64,000 nt of DNA from the NCBI RefSeq assembly GCF_000478275.1, contig NZ_ASJB01000057.1:183994-247993 (forward strand), read 5' to 3'. The translations under genes were made by a program, and so were the position numbers. Every line of letters begins with the position of its first letter. Position 1 is the stretch's first letter. The notes under the pieces were generated by a model. That model was not told the origin of the DNA. It ran no database searches and worked only from the letters and a program-made list of their open reading frames with translations. Below, in pieces: positions 25,093 through 33,555 of this stretch. Source of the stretch: Amycolatopsis orientalis DSM 40040 = KCTC 9412. GTDB lineage: Bacteria; Actinomycetota; Actinomycetes; Mycobacteriales; Pseudonocardiaceae.

Positions 25093-25526
25093 CGGGCGGA
25101 CACGCGTTGCCCGATCCGTTCGACTCCGAGCAGGGGGAGCGGGCGCGGCAGACGGCCATGCGGCTCCTGGCGGCGACCGGTGGCGCCGCCGGGGACTTCG
25201 CCGCGGAGGTGCTGGCCGGACGAAGGCGGCCACACGAACTTCTGGCCCACCGCCCGGTCCTGGACGAGTTCGTCCAGGAGGCGCGGGGCTGGTGGCAGAT
25301 CATCGACGCACTGCCTGCCGAGGAGCGGCAACGGCTCGCCGCGGACGCGTGGTCGTCCTTGGAACGGCAGGTCGATGAACTGGCCACTTTGGACGTGGAC
25401 GACGCCGTCGCCGATCTCGAGGAGCTGGCCGCCTTGCGGCAGGCTCCGGCCCCGCCGGACCGGAAACCTCGTGACGACGACGAGGACGACGACTGGTCCG
25501 ATCGGTCCTATATGGAGCCGCTCTGA
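25089..25526 (+). CDS. Hypothetical partner of the WXG-like protein
   Basis: A 145-residue helical, acidic protein with no recognised domain. Its C-terminus is highly charged (RKPRDDDEDDDWSD). The GTG start at 25089 overlaps the stop of the preceding gene (GTGA), so the two are translationally coupled and may act together, for example as chaperone or partner. The 3' end converges on the small gene at 25543. Confidence 0.7.
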   Translation: MTGGHALPDPFDSEQGERARQTAMRLLAATGGAAGDFAAEVLAGRRRPHELLAHRPVLDEFVQEARGWWQIIDALPAEERQRLAADAWSSLERQVDELATLDVDDAVADLEELAALRQAPAPPDRKPRDDDEDDDWSDRSYMEPL

Positions 25527-25542
25527 CCGGGAAACCGGCGTC

Positions 25543-25938
25543 TCAAGAGGACACGGAACGCTCGGCCAGCCAACGAGCCGCCGTCCGCCAGATCGCCGTC
25601 GGGTCGACCTCGGCGGTGTGCCAGGTGGTCGCGCGGGTGGTGCCGAGATCGCGGTACTTCCGCATGATCTCGACGTGGGCGGGCAGCCCGACGAACCCGC
25701 GCAGGCCGGTGCGGTCACACCAGACCGAGACCGATCCCAGCCGCCGTCGCAACGGTTCGGCCCACAGCCACTGGCCGACCGCGCCGGACAGCCGCGGCCA
25801 CTCGCGGCTGAGCGCATAGCCCGCCCGGTAAGCGCCTGGGGTGCGCCGGAAGTCGTCCAGCGTCAACTCGGTGACGCTGACGAGCACGTCTGCCGTGACA
25901 CCCGCCGCCGGACCGGCGATCCACTTGCTCCTGATCAT
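25543..25938 (-). CDS. Hypothetical protein
   Basis: A 131-residue protein starting MIRSKWIAGPAAGVTADVLV. It has tryptophan-rich segments (WLWAEPLRRRLGSVSVWCDR, TTWHTAEVDPTAIWRTAARWL) and looks like a small alpha/beta protein, possibly of the dimeric alpha-beta barrel or DUF3291-like type. I cannot assign a family firmly. The ATG at 25938 has a GAGGAG site. The gene is divergent from the SUKH gene across a 148-base region with a CATCTGCAGATG dyad. Confidence 0.65.
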   Translation of the reverse strand: MIRSKWIAGPAAGVTADVLVSVTELTLDDFRRTPGAYRAGYALSREWPRLSGAVGQWLWAEPLRRRLGSVSVWCDRTGLRGFVGLPAHVEIMRKYRDLGTTRATTWHTAEVDPTAIWRTAARWLAERSVSS

Positions 25939-26086
25939 GCCCACTCCTCGTCTCACCGCAGCCAAAGGGCTACATCTGCAGATGATACGCATGCGCGTAC
26001 GAATTTGTCCCCACCGGTAACCTCGCGAAGGAGACTTGTCCCGCGTTCCGGACGGCCCGGCGGCCCGACGGCGACCTGGAGAACAC

Positions 26087-26665
26087 ATGACACAAGCACC
26101 GAAACGGTCGTACGTCGACGAGATCTGCGAACTCGTCGGCTGGCGGCCCGGGCACTTCCGGCCGGAGCTGGACTGGGCCACCGTCGAACGCGAACTGGGG
26201 ACACCGCTTCCCGGCGACTACAAGGAGCTGCTCACCCGGTTTCCCTCCGGGGGTTTCCGCGACGTGATCACCGTGTCGAATCCGTGCCAGAGCGCGGAGG
26301 AGTGCGTGATCGTCAAGGACCAGAACTCCCAGCTGCTGGAGATCTTCGGCGACGAGGACCTCGGCTACCTGCGGGATGTCCCGTACCGGTTGTTCCCGGA
26401 ACCCGGCGGCCTCTATCCCTGGGGTGACAACGGTGCGGGGGGAACTTTCTGGTGGATCACCGGAGCGGCGAACCCGGACGAGTGGCAGGTCGCCTACAAC
26501 AACAGGGACGCCTGGCATGAGGTCCATCCCGGGCCGATGACGCGGGTCATCCGGGACCTGCTGGTGAGCACAGGGGAGGACAACCTCCTCGGCTGGGACA
26601 TGGCGGGCAAGCCGGTGTCCTTCGCCGGTTACTGGGGAGACCGGTACGTTTCCCATCCCGGCTGA
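26087..26665 (+). CDS. SMI1/KNR4 (SUKH) domain protein
   Basis: A 192-residue single-domain protein of the SUKH superfamily: WATVERELGTPLPGDYKELLTRFPSGGF near the start, then YPWGDNGAGGTFWWITG and the typical tryptophan/aspartate pattern. SUKH proteins are common immunity proteins of contact-dependent and T7SS toxins, though many have other roles. The ATG at 26087 follows CTGGAGAAC. Its neighbour upstream is a T7SS-like gene pair. No toxin domain is seen in the window, so it may be an orphan immunity gene. It is followed by two terminator-like hairpins. Confidence 0.85.
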   Translation: MTQAPKRSYVDEICELVGWRPGHFRPELDWATVERELGTPLPGDYKELLTRFPSGGFRDVITVSNPCQSAEECVIVKDQNSQLLEIFGDEDLGYLRDVPYRLFPEPGGLYPWGDNGAGGTFWWITGAANPDEWQVAYNNRDAWHEVHPGPMTRVIRDLLVSTGEDNLLGWDMAGKPVSFAGYWGDRYVSHPG

Positions 26666-26682
26666 CGCACCAGCGTGGCCCC

Positions 26683-26730
26683 GGTCGTGAGTGGTAAGTG
26701 TCGTTCTAACGACACTTACCACTCACGACC
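26683..26730. repeat. Hairpin family A, copy 4 (probable terminator)
   Basis: Perfect arms of GGTCGTGAGTGGTAAGTGTC type around a short CT centre, 17 bases after the SUKH gene. Identical in its core to copy 1. Confidence 0.85.
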
Positions 26731-26763
26731 ACCTGGACGCGGGCGGGGAGGTTCGGGCGCGGG

Positions 26764-26808
26764 CGAAGGGCGCTTTCCCCGCATCGCATGTGGGGAAAGC
26801 GCCCTTCG
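26764..26808. terminator. Hairpin (family B), probable terminator
   Basis: Two perfect 17-nt arms, CGAAGGGCGCTTTCCCC and its complement, around an 11-base loop containing GCATCGCAT, between convergent genes. A related element GGTGAAGGGCCCCTTC follows at 26822. Confidence 0.6.
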
Positions 26809-26854
26809 CCGGATGCGATGCGGTGAAGGGCCCCTTCGGCAACTTGCGGCAGCC

Positions 26855-26904
26855 GGGTCGTGAGTGGTAAGTGCCGTTCTAACGGCACTTACCACTCACG
26901 ACCC
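26855..26904. repeat. Hairpin family A, copy 5 (probable terminator)
   Basis: Perfect arms with a compensated change relative to copy 4: GTGCCGTT pairs with AACGGCAC. It lies 8 bases past the stop of the lysyl-PG synthase-like gene on the other strand. Confidence 0.85.
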
Positions 26905-26911
26905 ACGCGCC

Positions 26912-29365
26912 TCAGCGGCGGGTGATCACCTTGCTGATCAACTGGAACGCCTGCCCGAAGGTGATCCTCGGCAGGTACGCCTTGGCGATGGCATTGCCGA
27001 TGCTCGGCAATGCCGCCACCCGCGGGTAGGCCATGTACAGCGGGAGATAGGTGGGCTGGAACTTGGCCTTGAACGCCAGAAGTGACCGGAATCCGTAGAC
27101 CGGTTCCAATGTCTTGCCGACGACGTCGAGCAGCCGTTGCAGGGGAGCGGTCTGCTCGTCCTGGTCGAGCCGCGCGAGCGGCGCGCCGGACAGGCTCAGG
27201 TACTCGGCGCCTTCATCGCGGCAGCGGACGACCATGGACGCGATCAGGAACTCCATCACGCCGGGGAACGCGTCCGGGCCGCGGCGCATGAAGTCCAGTG
27301 TCCAGGCCACGATCCGCCCTTCGTCGCGAACCGGGAGCCAGCTCGTCACGCCGTGGACCCGCTGCTCGTCGTCGACCGCGACGAGGCAGCGGACGTCGGG
27401 ATCGGCGAGTTCGTCGAGGCCGCCGAGGGTGAACCGCATCTCCGGCAGGCCCTTGTCCGCCAGCCAATCCCTGGACAGCGCCTTGATCTGGCCGGACATC
27501 CACGGCGGGGTGTCCACATAGGACACCCACTCGGCGGTGACGCCGGACTTCTTCGCCTTGTTCATCGCGGTCCGGATGTCCTGCCACTTCTTTCCCCTGA
27601 ACTCCAGGCCTTCCAGCGGGACGACGGTCTCCTCCGCGACCTGTACCGAGTTCCACGACGGAAGGTGCTGCCGGAGGTCGTCGGTGATGCTGTAGAAGCA
27701 GGGAGTCCAGCCGTTCCGGGTACAGAACCGGGAGAACTCCTGTGCCGCGGCGCTTCTCGAGGCGGGAGCGCCGACCGGCTCGCCGGTGGTGAGTGCGACC
27801 GAGGAGATGACGCGGTAGGCGATCACGGCCCCGCCGTCCGGCGTGAACCAGTAATCGTTGCCCGGCCAGGTGATCATATGGGACATCGAAGTGCCGCCAT
27901 GGGCCTCGAGCAGCGCACGGGCGCGGTCGCGGTCGGCCGCGCGTCGTTCGACGATGGCCTTCCGGAACGTGATCAGCCCGCCGGCGAGTACGACGAGCCA
28001 GAAGAGCACGCCGATCCACTGGTGCAGCATCGTCGCCGGTCCGCCGTTGGGCAGCACGGCCGTTTCGATGGCACCGAGGTAGCCGGGCGGGGCGAACCGG
28101 GTCGGGAGATCGGTGAGGATCCCGCCGATCGTCGCCGTGGGTTCGAACTGGCCGCGAAGCAGATAAGCGCCCCAGACGTAGACGGCGGCGCAGATCAGCA
28201 GCGTCTTGGCGGCGAGGCCGGCGAAGGCGCGGTAGGTGCCTCGCGGCGCCGACACGTCGAACTTCGCCTTGGTCAGCACCAGCAGTACGAGGATGGCGAT
28301 CGGCTGCAGGAGCGGGGCGAGCGTCTGCACCCAGTCCGCTGTGGACCGGGGCAGCGGTTCGTCCACATAGGACGTCATCAGCACGGCGCCGAGCCCGGCG
28401 AGTGCGACGTTCAAGGCCATCGTCGCCCACCAGGCGAACTTCCGGCCCCGGCGCAGCCCTTCGGCCAGCACCAGCAGCAAGACGACCGGGACGACCGACA
28501 TGAAGACGGAGCCGAGACCGCTCATGCGGACCTCGGCGCGCAGCCTGCGGCACTCCACCAGCGCGCCGGGATCGGCACAAGTGGAATCCACGAAGGCGCG
28601 ATCCGGTTGCGATCCGACCAAGAGATACTGGAACACCGAAAGGGGACCGCTCGCGGTCTGCGACACCGCGGCGACCAGCGGGCCGACCGCCGACGCCGCC
28701 ACGGCCAAGGCGACCAGGAGCCGGGTCTCACCTCGGGAAGGCGCTGACGGCGCTTCCGGGCGTTCACGTACGACCAAGGTGCCGAGCGCGAGCCCGAGCA
28801 GTGCCGCGAAAACCTGTGACAGCTGGGTCAAGGAGCCGACATACAGGGCGAGCATGACCACGGCCAGCAGGAGGAGCAGGCGCAGACGTCGCCGCCAGAC
28901 GGCGGTCAGCGCGGAGGTCGCGGCGACGGCGACGCCGATGGCACCGGCGGACGGGCCGACCTCGACCGCGGACAGCAGATCGGTGGACCACCATTCGTCG
29001 GCGCCCGACCCGATGACGATCACCGCGGTCGCCGTCGTGCCCAGCACCTGGGTGATCAGGAAGATCGACAGGGTTCGCAGGGTCGACATCCGCCGTTCGG
29101 CGAAGCCGCACAAGGCCGCGACGAGGAGGGTGTTCCCGAGGTACTGGGCGAGCCCGCCGGACCAGAACATCGAGGTGAGCGGTGTCCACCACTGCCCACG
29201 CAGCCAGGGGTCGAAGCCGAAACCGATCTTGTCCAGCAGGTCACCGGGCGGTCCGGACGACAGGCTCCCGGTGAGCGGCCCGATCAGCCAGAGCAGCAGC
29301 ACCAACGTCGTGGTGAAGGGGACGCCCAGCGGGATCCGGGCGAGTTTGCCGAGCCACGTCTTCAC
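26912..29365 (-). CDS. Aminoacyl-phosphatidylglycerol synthase with rhomboid-like N-terminus (MprF-type)
   Basis: An 817-residue membrane protein. Residues about 15-210 form six transmembrane segments with rhomboid-like features (GQWWTPLTSMFW, LAQYLGNTLL, GPSAGAIG), but the catalytic His of active rhomboids is not seen. More transmembrane helices follow to about 500. The C-terminal 300 residues are an LPG-synthetase domain (MSHMITWPGNDYWFTPDGGAVIAYR, LDFMRRGPDAFPGVMEFLI, YGFRSLLAFKAKFQPTYLPLYMAYP). The family transfers Lys or Ala from tRNA to phosphatidylglycerol, lowering envelope charge and sensitivity to cationic peptides. The GTG at 29365 overlaps the stop of the upstream esterase gene. 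The amino acid used is not predictable here. Confidence 0.88.
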   Translation of the reverse strand: MKTWLGKLARIPLGVPFTTTLVLLLWLIGPLTGSLSSGPPGDLLDKIGFGFDPWLRGQWWTPLTSMFWSGGLAQYLGNTLLVAALCGFAERRMSTLRTLSIFLITQVLGTTATAVIVIGSGADEWWSTDLLSAVEVGPSAGAIGVAVAATSALTAVWRRRLRLLLLLAVVMLALYVGSLTQLSQVFAALLGLALGTLVVRERPEAPSAPSRGETRLLVALAVAASAVGPLVAAVSQTASGPLSVFQYLLVGSQPDRAFVDSTCADPGALVECRRLRAEVRMSGLGSVFMSVVPVVLLLVLAEGLRRGRKFAWWATMALNVALAGLGAVLMTSYVDEPLPRSTADWVQTLAPLLQPIAILVLLVLTKAKFDVSAPRGTYRAFAGLAAKTLLICAAVYVWGAYLLRGQFEPTATIGGILTDLPTRFAPPGYLGAIETAVLPNGGPATMLHQWIGVLFWLVVLAGGLITFRKAIVERRAADRDRARALLEAHGGTSMSHMITWPGNDYWFTPDGGAVIAYRVISSVALTTGEPVGAPASRSAAAQEFSRFCTRNGWTPCFYSITDDLRQHLPSWNSVQVAEETVVPLEGLEFRGKKWQDIRTAMNKAKKSGVTAEWVSYVDTPPWMSGQIKALSRDWLADKGLPEMRFTLGGLDELADPDVRCLVAVDDEQRVHGVTSWLPVRDEGRIVAWTLDFMRRGPDAFPGVMEFLIASMVVRCRDEGAEYLSLSGAPLARLDQDEQTAPLQRLLDVVGKTLEPVYGFRSLLAFKAKFQPTYLPLYMAYPRVAALPSIGNAIAKAYLPRITFGQAFQLISKVITRR

Positions 29366-30675
29366 TGCTTGACCAGTCCCATCCGGCCCGCCAGCCAGGC
29401 GAGCGAATCGCTCAGCCCCGCGGACCATGCTTGCCAGTTGTGCGAGCCCGGTGTCTCACGCCAGGTCACGGCGATCCCGTTGCGCCGCGCGGCCTCGAAG
29501 ACACGCTTCTGCTGCGGCAGGAAGACCGAGTCGGACCTGCCGACGCTGAGGACACCCGCGGATCCGGGGTACCCGCGGGTGGCGAGCAGGTCGATCGGGG
29601 TGAACCGGCGGAACGCGTTCTCGTCCCCGCCGAACGCCTCACCGACGGTTTTCGCCCGTGAGCCGAGGGTCGGTTCGTCCTGACCCGCGATGTCCACGAA
29701 CGTGGGGAACGTGCCCGGCCGGCGCAGGGCGAGCTGAAGCGCGCATGTCCCGCCGTAGGAGTAACCCGCCACGGCCCACTTCCTGTTGTCCGGATCGATC
29801 TGCAGTGTCGCTTTGATCCAGCCGGGAACATCCCCGGCCAGATAGGTCTCGGCGCGGCCGAGGCGTGAATCCAGGCAGAGCGGATTCCCGAAGGCGTCAC
29901 CGGTGGCGTCCGGCATCACGACGACCGGCGCGACTCCCCGGTGCGCCGCGGCGAAGCGGTCCATCATCGTCGCGATCTGGCCGCCGTTGATCCAGTCACG
30001 CGGTCCGCCGGGCTGCCCGTGGAGCAGCACCAGCACGGGCAGCAAGGGGCGAGGCGAGGTCCGGTAGGCGGGCGGAAGGTAGAGATACGCCTTCCGGGTC
30101 ACGGGAAAGTGCGACGTCGCCGCGGGAATGGACACCTGGGTCACCACACCGTTCTTCGGCATCGTGGCCGGCGGCTGCCAGCCCTCGAGCAGCGCCCGCT
30201 CCGGCGACCGCGGAAGGGGTGTCCCGGTCGCCAGGCCGACGCTCGTGAACGGGACCTCGTTGGCGGGCGGCAGTTCGAAGGCCGCCCGCAGGCTGGGGTA
30301 GTGCCCGAAGTGCGCGTTGATGTTCGCTCCGGCTGCCAGCACCACCACGACACCGGCGAGGGCGCTGACACCGCGCAGCGTCCACCGGCGCCGCGGTTGC
30401 CACGCGATCGCCAGTCCGGCCCCGCCCAGCGCGACGCCGATCCACGCGACCACGCTCTGCGGAACAGGATCGGGAAAGGGCTTCCACAGGACGTCGACGA
30501 TCAGCCAGGCAAGGAAGGTCACCACGGCGCACGCGGCCGCGACGATCGGCACCGTCCGGGTCCACCACCGGCGATCCCGCCGGAACAGCAGTACGGCACC
30601 GGCGGCCAGGCCGGCCATGGTGACGGTGGCCGGTACGGCCCCGTGCACCAGGTCCCAATCCAGCACTGTGTTCAT
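29362..30675 (-). CDS. Membrane-anchored alpha/beta hydrolase (esterase D-like)
   Basis: A 437-residue protein with about four N-terminal transmembrane segments (1-125) and an extracytoplasmic esterase D/antigen 85-like hydrolase domain. The nucleophile is in AGYSYGG (Ser about 305), a conserved HGQPGGPRDWI segment lies before it, and the catalytic His is in GSHNWQAWS near the end. It is translationally coupled (GTGA) to the aminoacyl-PG synthase. In corynebacteria, related operons contain an esterase acting on aminoacylated lipids, so deacylation of aminoacyl-lipids is a reasonable inference. A paralogue is encoded at 37436. The ATG at 30675 was chosen over the open frame to 31032 because it directly precedes the first membrane helix. 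Confidence 0.85.
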   Translation of the reverse strand: MNTVLDWDLVHGAVPATVTMAGLAAGAVLLFRRDRRWWTRTVPIVAAACAVVTFLAWLIVDVLWKPFPDPVPQSVVAWIGVALGGAGLAIAWQPRRRWTLRGVSALAGVVVVLAAGANINAHFGHYPSLRAAFELPPANEVPFTSVGLATGTPLPRSPERALLEGWQPPATMPKNGVVTQVSIPAATSHFPVTRKAYLYLPPAYRTSPRPLLPVLVLLHGQPGGPRDWINGGQIATMMDRFAAAHRGVAPVVVMPDATGDAFGNPLCLDSRLGRAETYLAGDVPGWIKATLQIDPDNRKWAVAGYSYGGTCALQLALRRPGTFPTFVDIAGQDEPTLGSRAKTVGEAFGGDENAFRRFTPIDLLATRGYPGSAGVLSVGRSDSVFLPQQKRVFEAARRNGIAVTWRETPGSHNWQAWSAGLSDSLAWLAGRMGLVKQ

Positions 30676-30901
30676 TCCGGTGACTACTCCCGCTCGCTTT
30701 GTCCGAACCGTGGCTTCGTTTCCACGGTAAGCGGCGCCGGTTCGGTCCACCATGGACAGAGCGGGGAACCGGACCCACAACCGGACGGTGGGCCGGAATG
30801 TCCGGCCGGTCGGCGGGGGTGGACCGGCCACCCGGCGGATGGACCTCGCGCGCCGCGGGTGAACTTTCGCCGCCGTGGTGGCGGAAGCCCATAATGGCCC
30901 G

Positions 30902-32029
30902 GTGGACGAACGAACAGGCGCCCCCGTGACGCCCCGGTACCGCGTGCCCGCGTGGGCGGAGAGCGCCGCGCTGATCGGCTTGGCCGTGGTGGACGCGTGG
31001 CTCGGCCTCGAACACGCCGAGATGAGCTCCACGGTGGCCTCCGGTGTCGCGATCCTCGCGCTCCTGATCCGGCGTCGTCATCCGTTCGTGTGTTTCGCGC
31101 TGACCCTGCCGATGCTGGCGTTCTCGTATTCGGTCGTCGCCGTCCTGGTCGCGTTGTACAGCGTCGCCCAGAAAACCCGGGATCGACGGCTTCTGGCGTT
31201 GTGTTCGCTGGTCGTGATCCTCGGTTACGTCGCGCCGTGGAACGGTCAGATCGACGTGGAGTCAGGACGATCCGGCCTGATAGACGCGATCTACGCGTTG
31301 TTGATGGGTGCGGCGCCCGCCGTCCTCGGGCAGCTTGTGCAGACGCGACGGGATCTGACCTTACGGCTCAAGGAAATCGACGAGGCGCGTGATCACGAGC
31401 GGCTGCTGATCGAACAGTCGATCCTGGCCAAGGAACGGGCCCAGCTGGCCCGTGAGATGCACGACGTCGTGTCGCATCAGGTCAGTCTCATCGCGGTGCA
31501 GGCCGGGGTGCTGCAGGTCACCCCGGCCGGTCCGGACACAAAGGACGTCGCGTCCTCCATCCGGCGGCTCAGCGTCGACACCCTCGACGAGCTTCGCCAC
31601 ATGGTGGCGCTGCTGCGGGCATCCGGTGGCTCGACGACGGATCTCGCGCCGCAGCCGACGCTCGCCGTTCTGCCCGCCCTGGTCGCCAACAGCGGGATCG
31701 AGACCACGATCGAGGGAACGCTACCGTCCGATGTGGACGCCGCCACCCAGCGGGCGGTCTACCGCACCGTCCAGGAAGCGCTGACCAATGTGCGTAAACA
31801 CGCACCGGGGGCCACCGCCGCCGTGCACCTGTGGCACAACGAGAACGACATGGGGGTCACGATCACCAACGGCCCGCCGACCCGGCCGACGCTTTCCCTG
31901 CCGAGCGCCCAGCACGGTTTGATCGGCCTGCGGGAGCGGGCCGAACTGCTGGACGGGACCCTGGACGCCGGGCCGACACCCGGTGGCGGGTACCGGGTGC
32001 GGCTCAGTCTTCCCGTGACTCAAGGCTGA
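30902..32029 (+). CDS. DesK-like sensor histidine kinase (module copy 1)
   Basis: A 375-residue kinase: about five N-terminal transmembrane segments (to about 150), a short coiled coil, a HisKA_3 dimerisation domain with the phospho-acceptor in LAREMHDVVSHQVSLIAVQAG, and an HATPase with VQEALTNVRKHAPG and GLIGLRERAELL. Start choice is uncertain: GTG at 30875, 30902 or 30926. It is convergent with its likely partner regulator, overlapping its 3' end by 10 bases. A close paralogue at 40346 shares the H-box almost residue for residue. The signal is unknown. One TTA codon is present (DLTLRL segment). Confidence 0.9.
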   Translation: MDERTGAPVTPRYRVPAWAESAALIGLAVVDAWLGLEHAEMSSTVASGVAILALLIRRRHPFVCFALTLPMLAFSYSVVAVLVALYSVAQKTRDRRLLALCSLVVILGYVAPWNGQIDVESGRSGLIDAIYALLMGAAPAVLGQLVQTRRDLTLRLKEIDEARDHERLLIEQSILAKERAQLAREMHDVVSHQVSLIAVQAGVLQVTPAGPDTKDVASSIRRLSVDTLDELRHMVALLRASGGSTTDLAPQPTLAVLPALVANSGIETTIEGTLPSDVDAATQRAVYRTVQEALTNVRKHAPGATAAVHLWHNENDMGVTITNGPPTRPTLSLPSAQHGLIGLRERAELLDGTLDAGPTPGGGYRVRLSLPVTQG

Positions 32030-32682
32030 GGTCGGTCCCCGTCGCGCAGCAACCCGGCTCGCTGCGCGACCAGCGCCGCCTGCACCCGGCTGTTCACCTT
32101 GAGCTTGGTCAGGATCGCGCTGACATGGTCCTTGATCGTGCCCACGCTGAGGTGGACGCGGGCGCCGATGTCCGCATTGGACAGTCCTTCGGCGATCAGT
32201 ACCAGGACGTCGCGCTCCCGGTCGGTCAGCCGCGACACACTGTCGACGGCAGCCGAACCGGCGCCCGAATCGAGGAAACCGTCCACAACGGACCGGGTGA
32301 CCTTCGGGGAAAGCACCACCCCGCCGCTCGCCAGCGTCCGCACCAGCTGCGCGAGGTGCTCCGGTTCGGTGTCCTTGAGCAGGAAACCCGCGGCACCCGA
32401 CCGCAGCGCGGTCGCGATGTACTCGTCCGAGTCGAACGTGGTCAGCATGGCCACGACGGGCGGATCGGGCAGGGCGCGCAGCTGTCGCAGGATGGTCAGG
32501 CCGTCGACGTCCGGCATGCGGATGTCGAGCAGCACGACGTCCGGTTTGTGCACCCCGATCTCCCGCAGGGCCTGCGCACCGGTCGCGGTGGCCACCACGT
32601 CGATATCACCGGCGGCACGGAGGATCAGCTGGAATCCCGAACGGACCAGCGCCTCATCGTCGACCACCACTACCCGGATCAC
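32020..32682 (-). CDS. NarL/LuxR-type response regulator (module copy 1)
   Basis: A 220-residue response regulator. The receiver has acidic pocket VVVDDEALV, phospho-acceptor DVVLLDIRMPDVDG (Asp about 53) and the conserved Lys in LLKDTEPEHL. The C-terminal LuxR helix-turn-helix is LTDRERDVLVLIAEGLSNADIGARVHLSVGTIKDHVSAIL. The GTG start at 32682 follows AGGAG. The convergent overlap with the kinase gene is unusual for a cognate pair, but similarity to the unambiguous pair at 39.7-41.5 kb supports pairing. Confidence 0.92.
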   Translation of the reverse strand: MIRVVVVDDEALVRSGFQLILRAAGDIDVVATATGAQALREIGVHKPDVVLLDIRMPDVDGLTILRQLRALPDPPVVAMLTTFDSDEYIATALRSGAAGFLLKDTEPEHLAQLVRTLASGGVVLSPKVTRSVVDGFLDSGAGSAAVDSVSRLTDRERDVLVLIAEGLSNADIGARVHLSVGTIKDHVSAILTKLKVNSRVQAALVAQRAGLLRDGDRPQP

Positions 32683-32756
32683 ATTCCACTCCTAAACACG
32701 CCGCCGGACCACCGGGAAGAGAATAAGGGCCATCGTCACGATCCCGCGCATCGTGC

Positions 32757-33461
32757 TCAGAAGTCCCACGCATCGTCGAAACCGACGTCGTCCGGAGCGA
32801 ACGCGTCCTGCCCGCCCGCGTCGAAACCGTCTTGCCAGGTCTGCGCAGCCGCGACACCCTCCATTCCCACGAACAGCGAACCGAACAGGACAGCCGCTCC
32901 GGCGCCCCACGCGCCACCGATCAGCGCCGACTTCCACCACGGCCGGTTGTACCAGCCCTCTGGCACCGGGCGCCCCGCGACCTGGCCACCGGGGTAGTAG
33001 TGCGGCGTGTCGTGCCCGGGGGCAGGTGAGGCTTCGTACGTTTCGCCCTCGACTTCGACCTTCCGGTGCTCCGTCACCGTGCCCGCCCGCGCTCTCGCGG
33101 CGTCCGTCGGGAGCGCGGGCCCCGGATCCAGGTCCATCGCGACCCGTGCCGCGCGGATGTAGTAGAGGCCTTCCAACGCGGTCTCCTTGGCCAGCCCCGC
33201 CTGCTCGACCGTCCGGGCCAGATCCAGCTGCGACCCCGCGGCGGTGTACCGCTCGGACGCGTCCGCCAACGCCTGCTTCGCCGCGGCGTTGGTGCCGGTC
33301 AGATGCATGACCTGACCGGCGAGCCGTTCCACCCAGCGGCGCGCCTCGGCCAGTGCGTCGTCCAGCTGTCGTTTCTTGGCCACGGCCTGGAAACGCGTGA
33401 AGAGCAGACCGGCCCCGAAGGCGAGGGCGGCCAGGACGACCAGAACGATCGCGAAACTCAC
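32757..33461 (-). CDS. Coiled-coil membrane protein of unknown function (module copy 1)
   Basis: A 234-residue protein with one N-terminal transmembrane helix, a long helical region (LDDALAEARRWVERLAGQV..., TVEQAGLAKETALEGLYYIRAARVAM), a linker with WYNRPWWKSAL, a small glycine-rich hydrophobic segment and an acidic C-terminus ending DDAWDF. I chose the GTG at 33461 because GGAG lies 7 bases upstream; the paralogue at 38663 has exactly the same GGAGTGTTTTCGTG arrangement. The family is unnamed to me. It lies 74 bases upstream of the response regulator gene and probably belongs to the same transcript. Confidence 0.75.
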   Translation of the reverse strand: MSFAIVLVVLAALAFGAGLLFTRFQAVAKKRQLDDALAEARRWVERLAGQVMHLTGTNAAAKQALADASERYTAAGSQLDLARTVEQAGLAKETALEGLYYIRAARVAMDLDPGPALPTDAARARAGTVTEHRKVEVEGETYEASPAPGHDTPHYYPGGQVAGRPVPEGWYNRPWWKSALIGGAWGAGAAVLFGSLFVGMEGVAAAQTWQDGFDAGGQDAFAPDDVGFDDAWDF

Positions 33462-33500
33462 GAAGCACACTCCAAAGTAGTGAGGGGATTCGGTTGAGGA

Positions 33501-33548
33501 GGTCGTGAGTGGTAATGGCGGTTCTAACCGTCATTACCACTCACGACC
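33501..33548. repeat. Hairpin family A, copy 6 (AATGACGG sub-type)
   Basis: GGTCGTGAGTGGTAATGG arms with one mismatched pair around GGTTCTAACC. It lies 8 bases beyond the stop of the DUF418-like gene and upstream of the coiled-coil gene. Confidence 0.8.
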
Positions 33549-33555
33549 AGGTGGT

